NCBI GenBank assembly: GCA_964036045.1
Contig: OZ038381.1
Coordinates: forward strand, 68,882,242 to 68,946,241
Source: Eutreptiella sp. 'Long Island Sound 2002'
Lineage: Eukaryota; Euglenozoa; Euglenophyceae; Eutreptiales; Eutreptiaceae
Reading direction: 5' to 3'
DNA: 64,000 nucleotides
The position numbers and the translations under genes were made by a program. The notes under the pieces were generated by a model. That model saw only the letters and a list, made by a program, of their open reading frames with translations, did no database searches and was not told where the DNA came from. This document shows positions 30,231 to 39,921 of this stretch, piece after piece (within the stretch, counting starts at the first letter, position 1; the number at the start of each line of letters is the position of its first letter).

Positions 30231-31682
30231 TACCTCTTCTACGAGGACCGAATTGTGGTGCCTGAGGCACAACTGGATGGGTGCCTACAGTGGTCCCATC
30301 TCGGTTCTGGTCACACTGGCGCTAATCGCTCAGTGGACTTCTTTCCTGAGTGTTTCTACTCTGGTCTAACCCTGACCGAACTGAGGTTGCGTATGCAGAC
30401 CATTGTGGATGCTTGTGGCTGTCATGCCAGCAAGCAGAGCGACAGTAGGGATAGGGGCCTGATCTCCAGCTTACCCATACCCTATTGTGCTAACTCTCTT
30501 CTCTACGTGGATTTCATCCACGGCCTACCACGTTTTAGCGGCTATGATAGTTGCCTCTTGGTCACCTGTGGTCCATCTCGCTTCACCTGTGTGTTCCCTT
30601 GCAATAAGAAAATCACATGTGAGCAGACTGTGAAAATGGTGGTCGAACAATGGTTCGAACCCTATGGAGCACCTAAGCAGGTGCACTCTGATGAGGATGT
30701 ACGCATCCGCAGTGACACTGGGTGGTACAAACGAGTGCTAAATGCCCTCAACGTGGAGGTAACCACAGGTGTGCCCTATACCCACACGTCTAACCCTCTC
30801 TGTGAGAGACAGAACCGTGTGGTGGAGCAAAACTTAAGAATCCTGATGAAACAGGAACGCACCAAGGACTGGGTACGCCTAGTGCCCTGGGCAGTGCTGA
30901 CCATGAACTCACAGCGGAGCTCTTCTACGGATTTCACCCCCAACGAACTGTTCCATGGAGGACGACCTGCTTGGTTCTTCAAAACCCCCTTTCCTGAGCA
31001 CTTCAAGAGCCCTGTGGGAGATTGGCTGGAACACAAGCAGTCTCTGGCTAACCAGGCTGGTACTAACCTGAGACACATTCGTGACCGTGAACAGAGCCGA
31101 CAGAACCGCCTACGGCGACCTGCCAGCTTCAAGGTTGGTGACCTTGTTTTGGTACACCATTCACGCCTACCCTCCTGGCCACGTAACTGCCTACAGGACC
31201 CTGATTTTGGACCCTATCGTATCAGCAGGATAGATGGATCCAGTATCCATGTCAGGTGCAGTCCACGTCTAGGTGGTGAACTGCTGTGTGCACCTAAGCA
31301 GTTGAGGCACTATCACTCCCCTGATCACTTGTCTTGGGATGAGTGGCGCCTCAGCGACAGTGAGGTCGAGCGTATAGACCTAGAGAACGCTGCCAGTTCA
31401 GAGGAGGCAGAGGAACTCGAAGAGATGACTGCCGATGAAATTGCAGTCGATGGTTACTACGTGGTTGCAGGTATTGCTCGCCACGAGTATAAACAGGGCT
31501 GGAAATTCCTAACCCTGTGGGATGGCTATGGGTTATCTGAGGCGACCTGGGAACCTATGTCAGCCTTCATACAACCAGATGGGAGTGTCAACCCCATCTT
31601 CCGCACTTACCTCGTTGAGAACAACGAGGGGCAGCTCCTAACCCGTGCTGAGACTATGTCCCAGCGTAAGAAGCGAAACTAA
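30231..31682 (+). pseudogene. Element 1 integrase and chromodomain
   Basis: Continues the RT frame after the 30228 TAG. Zinc-binding region: HLGSGHTGANRS...DACGCHASK, where one expected Cys of the HHCC finger seems replaced. Catalytic core: LLYVDFIHGLPRFSGYD (first Asp), VHSDEDVRIRSDTGWYKRVL (second Asp), THTSNPLCERQNRVVEQNL (Glu). The C-terminal region VGDLVLVHHSRLPSWP...FGPYRISRIDGSS resembles the GPY/F module. It ends in a chromodomain-like WKFLTLWDGYGLSEATWEPM and a stop at 31680. Apart from the upstream TAG the frame is open for 475 codons. Inserts element DNA into the genome; the chromodomain probably guides target choice. Confidence 0.85.
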
Positions 31683-31846
31683 TTTCCCTGTGTCAGTCTA
31701 CTGACAGGTGCAGTGAGCACTCTTCTGCAGACGTGCCTGTGTATGGGTGTAAGAGCAGTTGTCACAGTTGCCCCGCATTGCGTCGCAGGACAGGACCGTT
31801 AGCCCCCCGTGACAACCACTCCCTGGCCGAAGGCCATTGGTTTTTT
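31683..31846 (+). mobile_element. Element 1 3' UTR/LTR, left part
   Basis: Begins after the integrase stop with a TGTCAGTCTACTGACA near-palindrome and ends at the LINE insertion site GAAGGCCATTGGTTTTTT. It continues without loss at 39904. Confidence 0.7.
31829..31846. repeat. LINE target-site duplication, left
   Basis: GAAGGCCATTGGTTTTTT, repeated exactly at 39904-39921. The last Ts overlap the LINE poly(A) (poly-T on this strand), so the true length is 12-18 bp. Confidence 0.85.
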
Positions 31847-33067
31847 TTTTTTTTTTGTAATACAAGTCCAAAGTCACTGCTCGAGAGTCCTCAGGAGGCC
31901 AGCCCATCATACAGAGTATCACCCACATCCCAGGTCACGGTCAGTGGGTGGGGCAGCAGGGAGGAGAAGGGAGCTGTGGACAGTGGATTTGCGTTTGTGC
32001 AGAATAATTGAACATGTGGATAACACAGAAGTGGTCGCCCCGCACTCCACACCCGGGGGTGGTGGCAGTGTGATAGGGGGTACTGTCCGCGCGGGTGCCA
32101 ATCCAGGGCATTTCCCCAGGAGAGAGAAGCAGGAGGGATTCGGGTCGGTGGCCAGGAGGAGGGAGAGAGTGGCATTCCACTCACACGACAGTGGTGTGGG
32201 CGTGTAAGGGCCATGTGAGGGCCAACCTGCCAAAGGTTGGTGAAAAAATAGTGACGTTGCAAGCAAAAACACAGAGACAGGGTACAGGGGACAGGTTGAA
32301 AAAGAAATGACAGTGCAGATAAAGACACAGGGGCAGGGCATGGGGGACTTGCTCAGGCCGATCAGGGGTGTAGTCAAGGACTCAGGGGGGGGGGGGGGGT
32401 TTCACTGTGTACTGGCCTTCGGAGCAGGGCAACGCAAAGCAAGGACTGAATCAGGATGAGGGCCCAGAATACAGACAGTGAAGGTCGCCTGTGATCTGTA
32501 TGTACAGGCCATGAGGGCACGACCAAGTTAGATTAACGAGTTCGTCAGCGAAATGCCTCGAATCGACGTTCCCTGTGAAGGAGAGTGAGGGCAGGGGAAG
32601 GGGGTGGTCACAGTGGCAGTGGGCCTGTCCAGTCTGCAGAGGAGAAGGGGTTGGGTCTGTTGGGGGGGCCTTTCGGGACGGCGTGTTCTAAGACCGCAGT
32701 GACAGAATCCAGCACCTTGTTTTGATAGTGCCCTACTTCCTTTCAGACAGCTCGAAGTCCACCCAGGTGTGCTCGGAGGTACCTATACAGGGACCGCGGG
32801 ATTGCCAGCCGGCCTACAATGCGGAGGTCTTTGCGGCAGGCAGCCTGGCGCCATGTCTTGACGAGGTTACTGGCAGTCCAGCTGGACAGCCACGCGCAGA
32901 CCAGGGGGTGGGAAGGGGTGCAGTAAGCGAGGACACCATGCAGACTGAGAACTGTGACGGCGGTGGCAGTGTAGGCAGTCTGCCTTGCCTGGGGCATCAT
33001 TCCAGAAGGTGGCATAGTGGGCATACCCCATGCGGGATTGCAAGCCGAAAAGCCACTTGTGCCACGC
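31847..33067 (-). other. LINE 3' UTR
   Basis: No ORF on the element strand. Contains a 15-G run (32385-32399; C run in the transcript) and ends in the A tail. Confidence 0.7.
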
Positions 33068-36000
33068 CTATCGCCTGAATCGCAGTGGCCGCCAGGAGAG
33101 TGGTTGGAAGGAGTCGTGGGAGTGAGAGGGAATGGAATCGTCGGAGCACACTTTATGGGGGGGTAGCAGGCGTTCACCGTGCCGGACTACATCCCAAGGG
33201 TGCTGTCGACGCATGGGGGCAGGGAGGGGGAGGACTGTGCCGATTTTGGCATACTCATCGGCCGCCTCATTGTGGGTGTCACCCGTGTGGCCTTCGACCC
33301 ACTCAAGGGTTTGCCCTTTTGAGGAGAGGGACGAGCGCACCTCCTGTACCCAGTGAGCTTGGCGTACCGGGCGTTTCTGCCCTTGTGCAGAAGCAATAGC
33401 TCCCTTGCAGTCAAGGCGGATGTTCTCGTGTGTAGGGGAGAGGTGTGACCCCAGAAGGACGCCAATTAGCTCTGCCTTATAGGAGTTGGGAACTCCTGGC
33501 ACTCGGCAAACAGCTATCCTGCCATCCCTGAGGACAACTGCGGCACCGGCCGAGGGTGGGCTTCCGAGTTTGCTGCCATCAGAGTAGGCCGACCCGGGGT
33601 GGAGGTGTGAGGGCACCAGGTAGACTGACAAGCCAGCGATATGGACAATCGCAGTGGCGTCGCGCATCAGCTTATTGGCGGCCCATGTGGTGGACACTGG
33701 GGGCTGTTGTGCTTCTGGACTGGGGTTCAGTAAGGCTATCGCTGCTTTAAATGTGTTGTATGGGGAGAGTGGGTGCTGGGATCGCGTGGACATGGTGTGG
33801 AGGTAAGGATTGCGGTGCAGTGTGTCTAGAACTCTCGTGGGGTGGAGTACTGGGAAGTAACCCATGCCGAGGCCATGGCTTCTGTGGGTGTACAGAGTGT
33901 TCCTGGCAACGACGGAGGGCAGCCCTAGCACTCCGAAAATGAATTTTTTAACCAGCGAGTTAAGTGAGTGTAGCTGTGTGACAGTGAGGGGTATGCATTC
34001 TGTGCGGTATAGTAGGCGTGGCAGTACCATGGTGTTTACCAAGAGGACCCTATCCAAGACTTGGATCGGTTGTGAGTGCAGCTCGGTGAGTTGGTTTCTC
34101 AGTTCCTCTAGGACGATAGACAGCGCTCTGTCGACACAGAGCCGCGGGGCCAGGGGATGGCCCAGATGCATGATATATCTGCCCCTGACGAAGGGATAAT
34201 TTATCTGTGAGCTCCATTCTGGCGGGAGTTCGGCTGGAACTGATTGCCAAAGCGATTCATTGGAAGCCTGAAGCGCGCATGGCGGGTGCAAATATTTGGG
34301 GAGGAGAGGCAGATCACTGGGGGAATGGAGCATAGGGAGGGACTCGCTCTTGCCCACATTCAGCTGACATGCGAAGAGGCTGAGGGCATACTGGACAAGT
34401 TGTGCCTGATGCTGGCTGTGCTTGGGGGGGGTCGGGGAGCATATGTCATCAACATACGCAGAGAAGGTGATGCCATGCTGGTCGAGCACGCGCAGGGGGA
34501 TGTCAAAAACGACGACGAAGAGGAAACAGGAGAGTGGACACCCTTGTTTCACCCCGTGCGTTGTGCGAAAAATTTCCTGTTCGGCCCCCCTGAGAAAATT
34601 GGAGCCCCTTTCCATTACCAGGGTGATTATGCGCAGTAATTTCAGGGGAGTTCCCATTTTGTCAAGGACGGCACGGATCAGGATTTTCGGGGGGCTGTCA
34701 AAGGCATGGTAGACATCAAAGGCCAGAATGGCCTCTACCGGCCCTAGATTGTCGAGGTCATCGAGGAAAATTTGTGTGGCGTGGGCTGTGGATATACCCT
34801 GCCTACCGCCGAATTGTCTGTGGTGCAGGTGTGGGGATATTGGGGGGTACAGCTGTGAGTAGACCCATCGCATGAATAGCCGGTAAATTGAATTACTCAT
34901 AGCGATGGGCCTCCAGCGGTCGGGGTCTTGCCACTTACCCTTCCCTTTAAAAAGACAAAAAGTCTCTGAAACCAGCCAATCATCTGGGATGGTGCCCTCC
35001 TCGTAACAGAGGGTGACACAGGTGTGTACCAGACTGAATGTTTCATCGGGGAGTACGTGGAGCAGGTACGGGGGTACTTTGTCTGGACCGGGGGATTTTT
35101 TGCGTGACGCGCGGGCCAGTTCGCGCAGTGCAGCTTGCGTGGGGGGCGGCACATCCTGATGTCTGGGGCGCTGGGGTACGTGCGACAGTGCGTGCGCAGA
35201 CCATGGGGTGTTGCGTTGGAGGATACGTTGTATTTTTCGTGTGGGGGTGGGGAGTGTTGATTGGGCGGGGGGCGATAAGAGGGTGTGTTTAACTCTGCGG
35301 TAAAATACCTTGGATCTTCGCTTGGCCTGTTTGGCCAATTGCCGGATCACAGAGGCCCAGTCGCTTGGATCCTCAGTAACAGGGGTGATCGGGGCCTTTG
35401 ACGCGTTAACCTCACGCATGGCGGTCAGCATGTGCGACGTGAGCTGTGTGTATGTGTGCGCGCAGTCATGTGCAGAGACTGGGGGAGGCATGTCGGCAGC
35501 CAGGGCTGCGATACGTTTTTTATATGCTGTGACATCACGGCGGTTCAACATGGCACAGCGCATTTCGGGGAGCACTTGCTGTGACCACAGCGTCGTGTGG
35601 ACGAGGATGGGGTCATGGTCCTGAATCCCGGCGACACCGGAGAAGTCAGGTACCTGGGCCCCTGATGTCTTATAGAGGGCCTGGAACAGCCGGGACCCAT
35701 AGGCTCTGTCAATATAGCTCTTGGTGCCCCCATACAGACGTACTCTGGTGTAGGGGACAGAATCGTGGTGCGCGGTTAAGAGGTCAACCAGGGTGCCGGC
35801 GCGCTCCTTTGCCACTAGCCAAGGCCACATGGGCGCCCGGAGGGCTGTAGTGTGGCTGGGGCGAGTTACGGCGTTATAGTCTCCTAGTATGATGGCACAC
35901 TCCTGGGATAATCCCGCAAGGGCCTTTTCACACAGGAGCCTGGCGGCAGCCGTGTATGGCCCATAGTACGAGGCGATGGACAGGGAGGGCATCGAGGGAT

Positions 36001-37000
36001 CGCTGTGCAGTGATATGGAGGCAGAGATCAGCCTTCCAGGGATGTGACCGCGTATTGTCGGAGGAGCTGGTGCAATAGAAGTGTGTATGAGGAGGGCTAC
36101 TCCTTCTTCAGACGTAGGTGAGCTAGCATGCAGATGGTATCCCCAGTACATCGCCACACGCTCGTGATCCCGCAACGTTGAGGTGGAGCTGGGCCGGAAC
36201 TCTTGGAGGGAAAGGGTGTGGGGCAATGGCGTAAGTCCGGATAGTATGTGACACAATCTGTTTGGCGTCACCTCCACGCCGCCGACATTGAGTGAACCGA
36301 ATGTCAGTGTGTCATATGTGAGTGTGCGTGCGTGTGGTGTGTGTGGTGTGCCCAAGGGCTGGTGCATACTTGATGGATCATCAGAGCCGGGGCTGAAGCA
36401 TCGATTCAGTGGGGTGCAGGGTGGCACTCCCTGATGTTGTTTGGAAATGGAGCAGACCGGCGCAGCGGGATTGTAGCAGGGTGGGACACTCTGACGTCTA
36501 CAATCTGCGGATAGGGGGTGTCTTATAAGCGCATAGAGCATGATAGCCTGGCGCATGAGGATTAAACGAATGAGCGCAAATATGACGGCACTAATGTTAC
36601 AGAACGGAACGATGACTGTGTGGAGGGGGGCACTGTTACCTCTCGAGATAGGCACAGGACACACTGTAGACAGATTCACGTATGTCACATCAGCCGCCCC
36701 ATCAGGTGGGACCTGTAGTGGTGGAGACGTCACAACGTGAGCCAGCGGTGGGGGGGCAGCGAGACACAGTGTGTGACGGTGTAGTAGCTGGCACATTCTG
36801 ATCAGACAAATTCCTGTAATACTGACTGCGGTTGCGTAGTGCATGCGGAGAACGCGATGCGTGGCTATGCAGATGGCAGTAGCAACATGAGTGTAGTGTA
36901 GGGCAAAGGAGTGTCGCCGTAACAAATTCATGAGCATGCCTGTCGTGCAAGCCGAGGTAGAGGACCATTGGCACTGTGAAACCAGCGAGGGTAGCTTCAT
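33068..37000 (-). CDS. LINE ORF2: endonuclease, RT, RNase H
   Basis: 1310 residues, uninterrupted. An apurinic-type endonuclease spans about 230-470: FGSLNVGG, SLQEF with Glu267, ILGDYNAV with Asp374, IDRAYGS with Asp431 and DHDP at 461-464. RT spans about 630-880: KSPGPDKVPPYLL, LAFDVYHAFD (first Asp 762), GVKQGCPLSCFLF and SAYVDDICS (YVDD 849-852). RNase H spans about 1135-1255 with the full catalytic set Asp1141, Glu1177, Asp1197, His1238 and Asp1248. EEP-RT-RNase H order is that of I/R1/RandI-type LINEs. The first ~230 residues match nothing known to me and are His/Leu-rich; translation may start internally. The ATG at 37000 lies 28 bases after the ORF1 stop in another frame, suggesting reinitiation or a bicistronic mRNA. 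Cuts target DNA and reverse-transcribes in place. Confidence 0.9.
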   Translation of the reverse strand: MKLPSLVSQCQWSSTSACTTGMLMNLLRRHSFALHYTHVATAICIATHRVLRMHYATAVSITGICLIRMCQLLHRHTLCLAAPPPLAHVVTSPPLQVPPDGAADVTYVNLSTVCPVPISRGNSAPLHTVIVPFCNISAVIFALIRLILMRQAIMLYALIRHPLSADCRRQSVPPCYNPAAPVCSISKQHQGVPPCTPLNRCFSPGSDDPSSMHQPLGTPHTPHARTLTYDTLTFGSLNVGGVEVTPNRLCHILSGLTPLPHTLSLQEFRPSSTSTLRDHERVAMYWGYHLHASSPTSEEGVALLIHTSIAPAPPTIRGHIPGRLISASISLHSDPSMPSLSIASYYGPYTAAARLLCEKALAGLSQECAIILGDYNAVTRPSHTTALRAPMWPWLVAKERAGTLVDLLTAHHDSVPYTRVRLYGGTKSYIDRAYGSRLFQALYKTSGAQVPDFSGVAGIQDHDPILVHTTLWSQQVLPEMRCAMLNRRDVTAYKKRIAALAADMPPPVSAHDCAHTYTQLTSHMLTAMREVNASKAPITPVTEDPSDWASVIRQLAKQAKRRSKVFYRRVKHTLLSPPAQSTLPTPTRKIQRILQRNTPWSAHALSHVPQRPRHQDVPPPTQAALRELARASRKKSPGPDKVPPYLLHVLPDETFSLVHTCVTLCYEEGTIPDDWLVSETFCLFKGKGKWQDPDRWRPIAMSNSIYRLFMRWVYSQLYPPISPHLHHRQFGGRQGISTAHATQIFLDDLDNLGPVEAILAFDVYHAFDSPPKILIRAVLDKMGTPLKLLRIITLVMERGSNFLRGAEQEIFRTTHGVKQGCPLSCFLFVVVFDIPLRVLDQHGITFSAYVDDICSPTPPKHSQHQAQLVQYALSLFACQLNVGKSESLPMLHSPSDLPLLPKYLHPPCALQASNESLWQSVPAELPPEWSSQINYPFVRGRYIMHLGHPLAPRLCVDRALSIVLEELRNQLTELHSQPIQVLDRVLLVNTMVLPRLLYRTECIPLTVTQLHSLNSLVKKFIFGVLGLPSVVARNTLYTHRSHGLGMGYFPVLHPTRVLDTLHRNPYLHTMSTRSQHPLSPYNTFKAAIALLNPSPEAQQPPVSTTWAANKLMRDATAIVHIAGLSVYLVPSHLHPGSAYSDGSKLGSPPSAGAAVVLRDGRIAVCRVPGVPNSYKAELIGVLLGSHLSPTHENIRLDCKGAIASAQGQKRPVRQAHWVQEVRSSLSSKGQTLEWVEGHTGDTHNEAADEYAKIGTVLPLPAPMRRQHPWDVVRHGERLLPPHKVCSDDSIPSHSHDSFQPLSWRPLRFRR

Positions 37001-37028
37001 GCAGCGATGAGTCTGTCGGGGTGTATCA

Positions 37029-39698
37029 TCATGGTTGCTGGAGAAAAGAAGATGAGTTGGAGACAGAGGGTGGTGCTGTGGGTACAGGAGAGGGTGTATG
37101 GGCGGAGTTTATGTCGGGCATTTGGAATTCACTGAGCGCATTCGTGGCGGCAGCAAGATTAGCCTCGTTGAGGAAGGGATCTGGGAGGGGAGCAAGGCGA
37201 ACTTGTTCCAGGCGATCCGCAAGGGACATGTTGACATCTTTGGATGTGTCCCCCGACGAGAAGTACACTGGTCCAGGCAGTGTAGCGCCGTATGAGGCAA
37301 CAGCGGACTGTGTGGCTTGGTATTTAACCATGACCAGTCCCGATTGCTGAAAAATTTGGTGGTCTTCAACCGGCCCGAAAGCAGCGGCTGACAGCAGCAC
37401 ATCACGTGTGTCCAGCGTAGGGGGGAACCGCACAATGGAGAAAGGGGGTGCCACCTCTCTGGCGAAGTCTTTCGCGAAAATCCTAGCGTTAGTGTGCGCA
37501 GACACACACATCATGTCGCCCAGATTTTCTATTTCTTGCACTGCAGGCTGTATGAGCATGGGGTCATGCACCATACCGAAAACGTCATACTTGTTGAGGA
37601 GAACAAGGAAGGCGAATTTGCGGAAAAGCGGGGGGTTCATTTCAATGGCAGTGCGGACTTCATCCGAGGGGAACTTGCGTTTGCGTGCCGCACCCTTTTG
37701 AAAACAGGGCTGGTGTGTAATGATGATGGAGGACTCCTCGACGGAGCGATCAAGGAGACCTATGGACACACCCATGTCCATGAGGGCGGGCTGTTCGTCA
37801 TAAAGATTGCCCAAGACATTAAATGGGACGAAGAAATCAAATAGGCGATAGCCATCAGGGGCGGAGTTGACAATTACGGGCCAAAATGATTTAGTTATCC
37901 TAGGTATGGTAAGCTCCTTTAATACTGTGGACGTGTCGTCGGGGTTGAGTCCATTGGGCATCAGCATCAGCGGCAATGAGCCGGAGATGTGCCATTTCAC
38001 CTCAACCCCGTCAACTTCCCGCGTGATGTCGATGGGGACGTCTAGACGTACTTGAAAAAGAGAGGCTTGTGGAGTGTGTACTTGCGGGGGAATGGGCTGT
38101 GTAGAGTCGACATTCCTTGGGAAGTACCCGATGGTTTGAGGGACATCACCCTTTGTTAGGGGAACGGAAGTGAGCTGAAAGATAATGAGCGGTTGGTCCA
38201 AAGGGCCCGGAGAGGTGTGGATGTCGTGGGAGTCCGGGGTGCGGGTTCCCATGTGGATGACTTGGCATACGACGGACAACCATAGGAAACCCAACGAGGG
38301 AACAAGGTCAATTCCTCTATCTAGGACAGTGGCGAGTTCAACATCGGCCACATTGCTACGTGCCTGATACGCAAGCCAAAAAGTGGTTGGTTTGTCTTGT
38401 TTCTTAGCCGCCCGCAACATTGCCACTATTTGTTTAACAATGGTGCGATGAGATAAAAACGGGGGTTCATCTTGAAAGGGCGCAAAGCTCGGGAGGATGG
38501 CAAAGGAAACGAGGCCAATGAGTTTTGGCCACTCAAAATTAGTCATGTCTGCAATTGAAAAACTCCGTAGAAATCCCGAATAGGGAAGCCCGTCTCCAAA
38601 TAGGACTATTTGTGGCGTGGGCACCAAGGCTGACAAGAGGTCGGTGGGTGGAAGAGGCGAGGTGTCATGGTAGACCGTAGGCGAAGATGAGAGTACATCT
38701 ATTTTTGAGAAACGGTTTTGGCCTTTGACCGGGATTTTGCCGCCTTGAACATCCTTGGTGAGGTCGCGAGGCTCGGGGAAACCGGTTGGCAAGGCTCCGT
38801 TTGGCCGAAAATTGCGTTGTGCAAGCGCCCGAATTGGATTTTTTTCCAAAGCCATTTGTTGGGCGGGGAGAGGGTCTACCGACGCTTGCATCTCCGTGTC
38901 ATCTTGTGCACCGGGTTCCGATTGGTGTGGCAATCTTTGAGGTGTGATGGGTGTCTTGTTGGGGGAAGGAGAGGTAAAGGCATGCCTTATGTCGGGAAAG
39001 TCAACGATGGACACATCATCATCGTCTCCCAAATTGGAACCCCGTCCATGGTGAGCCTTTGAAGAAGGAACAACGGAGGAGGCACGAGTTGAAGGAAGAG
39101 ACGGTGCATTGCTCCTAGTAGACGAGTCTTCACTCCTCTTCGATGCTTCCTTTCTCTCGGCCGCTTTTTTTTCTTTGGCTTTTTTTTGTTCTTCCATTTT
39201 TTTTGTTTCCGCTTCGTTTTCGTCCGCCTTTTTTTTCCCATCTTCTTTTTCTTCATTGTTTTTTTCTTCCGTCTTTTTTTTCTCCGCTTCATTCTCTTCC
39301 GTATTGCTCTCCAAAGTGTTGCTTGGCGCTACACTTGGTGAGGAAGAGCTACGGGATGGGGACAAGGCGGGTTGGCCGACTCGGTTGGTGCGAGGAGAAG
39401 GGGCAACAAATATCTCATCGGTTAATTTTTTTTGAGATCCATCATGTTTACTTTGACCACTAGGGTCACTTTGAGTGGATTGAGGAGGGAAAGGGAGAGG
39501 AATGGACGAGATAGAAGCCGTGGATGCGGAGTCCACATCAATTTGGACGGAGATACGACTAGGATCTAGCTTCCCAAGAATGGTGTTACGAGGGTCAGGA
39601 GCCTTAATACTAGATCCATGAGTCTTTTTTTTCAATCCGCCACTTGATCTGGACGTGGCATCAGAAGAAGGTCGGGATTTGGGTTGAGTTGGAGCCAT
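37029..39698 (-). CDS. LINE ORF1 protein
   Basis: 889 residues from the ATG at 39698 (MAPTQPKSRPSSDATS); an in-frame TTG three codons upstream is less likely. The N-terminus is Ser/Pro-rich and basic. Residues about 130-190 are a highly charged Lys/Glu stretch that probably forms a coiled coil or long helix. The middle is globular and unrecognised (IVLFGDGLPYSGFLRSFSIA onward). Near the C-terminus (about 754-808) SIVRFPPTLDTRDVLLSAAA, then FGPVEDHQIFQQSGLVMVKY has the beta-alpha-beta-beta pattern of an RRM, common in LINE ORF1 proteins that coat element RNA. No CCHC knuckle is seen. It ends FLQQP with TGA at 37029-37031. Intact. The RRM call is inference from pattern. Confidence 0.75.
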   Translation of the reverse strand: MAPTQPKSRPSSDATSRSSGGLKKKTHGSSIKAPDPRNTILGKLDPSRISVQIDVDSASTASISSIPLPFPPQSTQSDPSGQSKHDGSQKKLTDEIFVAPSPRTNRVGQPALSPSRSSSSPSVAPSNTLESNTEENEAEKKKTEEKNNEEKEDGKKKADENEAETKKMEEQKKAKEKKAAERKEASKRSEDSSTRSNAPSLPSTRASSVVPSSKAHHGRGSNLGDDDDVSIVDFPDIRHAFTSPSPNKTPITPQRLPHQSEPGAQDDTEMQASVDPLPAQQMALEKNPIRALAQRNFRPNGALPTGFPEPRDLTKDVQGGKIPVKGQNRFSKIDVLSSSPTVYHDTSPLPPTDLLSALVPTPQIVLFGDGLPYSGFLRSFSIADMTNFEWPKLIGLVSFAILPSFAPFQDEPPFLSHRTIVKQIVAMLRAAKKQDKPTTFWLAYQARSNVADVELATVLDRGIDLVPSLGFLWLSVVCQVIHMGTRTPDSHDIHTSPGPLDQPLIIFQLTSVPLTKGDVPQTIGYFPRNVDSTQPIPPQVHTPQASLFQVRLDVPIDITREVDGVEVKWHISGSLPLMLMPNGLNPDDTSTVLKELTIPRITKSFWPVIVNSAPDGYRLFDFFVPFNVLGNLYDEQPALMDMGVSIGLLDRSVEESSIIITHQPCFQKGAARKRKFPSDEVRTAIEMNPPLFRKFAFLVLLNKYDVFGMVHDPMLIQPAVQEIENLGDMMCVSAHTNARIFAKDFAREVAPPFSIVRFPPTLDTRDVLLSAAAFGPVEDHQIFQQSGLVMVKYQATQSAVASYGATLPGPVYFSSGDTSKDVNMSLADRLEQVRLAPLPDPFLNEANLAAATNALSEFQMPDINSAHTPSPVPTAPPSVSNSSSFLQQP

Positions 39699-39903
39699 CA
39701 GTACCAAGAAAACACGTAAGTAGCACGAAAAAAATTAAGGAACACGGCGATAAGCGACTGATGCGTCAGAATATCGAGAATTCTTTAAAAAGACGTAAAG
39801 TGGACAGAAAAAATGAAAGTCCAGTCGAAATGAGATAGACGGCACTGTCTGTGGTCTGATCTCGTGAGTCAAGCGCCCGGAGTCACACGCGCGCACATCG
39901 CAT
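39699..39903 (-). other. LINE 5' UTR
   Basis: About 205 bases between the target-site duplication and ORF1; it would carry the internal promoter. No recognisable promoter word. Confidence 0.6.
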
Positions 39904-39921
39904 GAAGGCCATTGGTTTTTT
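39904..39921. repeat. LINE target-site duplication, right
   Basis: GAAGGCCATTGGTTTTTT, identical to 31829-31846. Confidence 0.85.

Larger units (their letters stand above)
31847..39903 (-). mobile_element. Full-length LINE, ~8.06 kb
   Basis: Minus-strand non-LTR retrotransposon: ~205-bp 5' UTR, ORF1, 28-bp gap, ORF2, ~1.2-kb 3' UTR and a poly(A) seen as 16 T at 31841-31856. It is flanked by an 18-bp target-site duplication and inserted in the element 1 LTR. Both ORFs are open, so this copy may be young and autonomous. Confidence 0.85.

Noticed and set aside
39109-39463. Plus-strand Phe/Ser-rich ORFs
   Set aside because: Shadow of the Lys/Glu-rich stretch of LINE ORF1 on the opposite strand.
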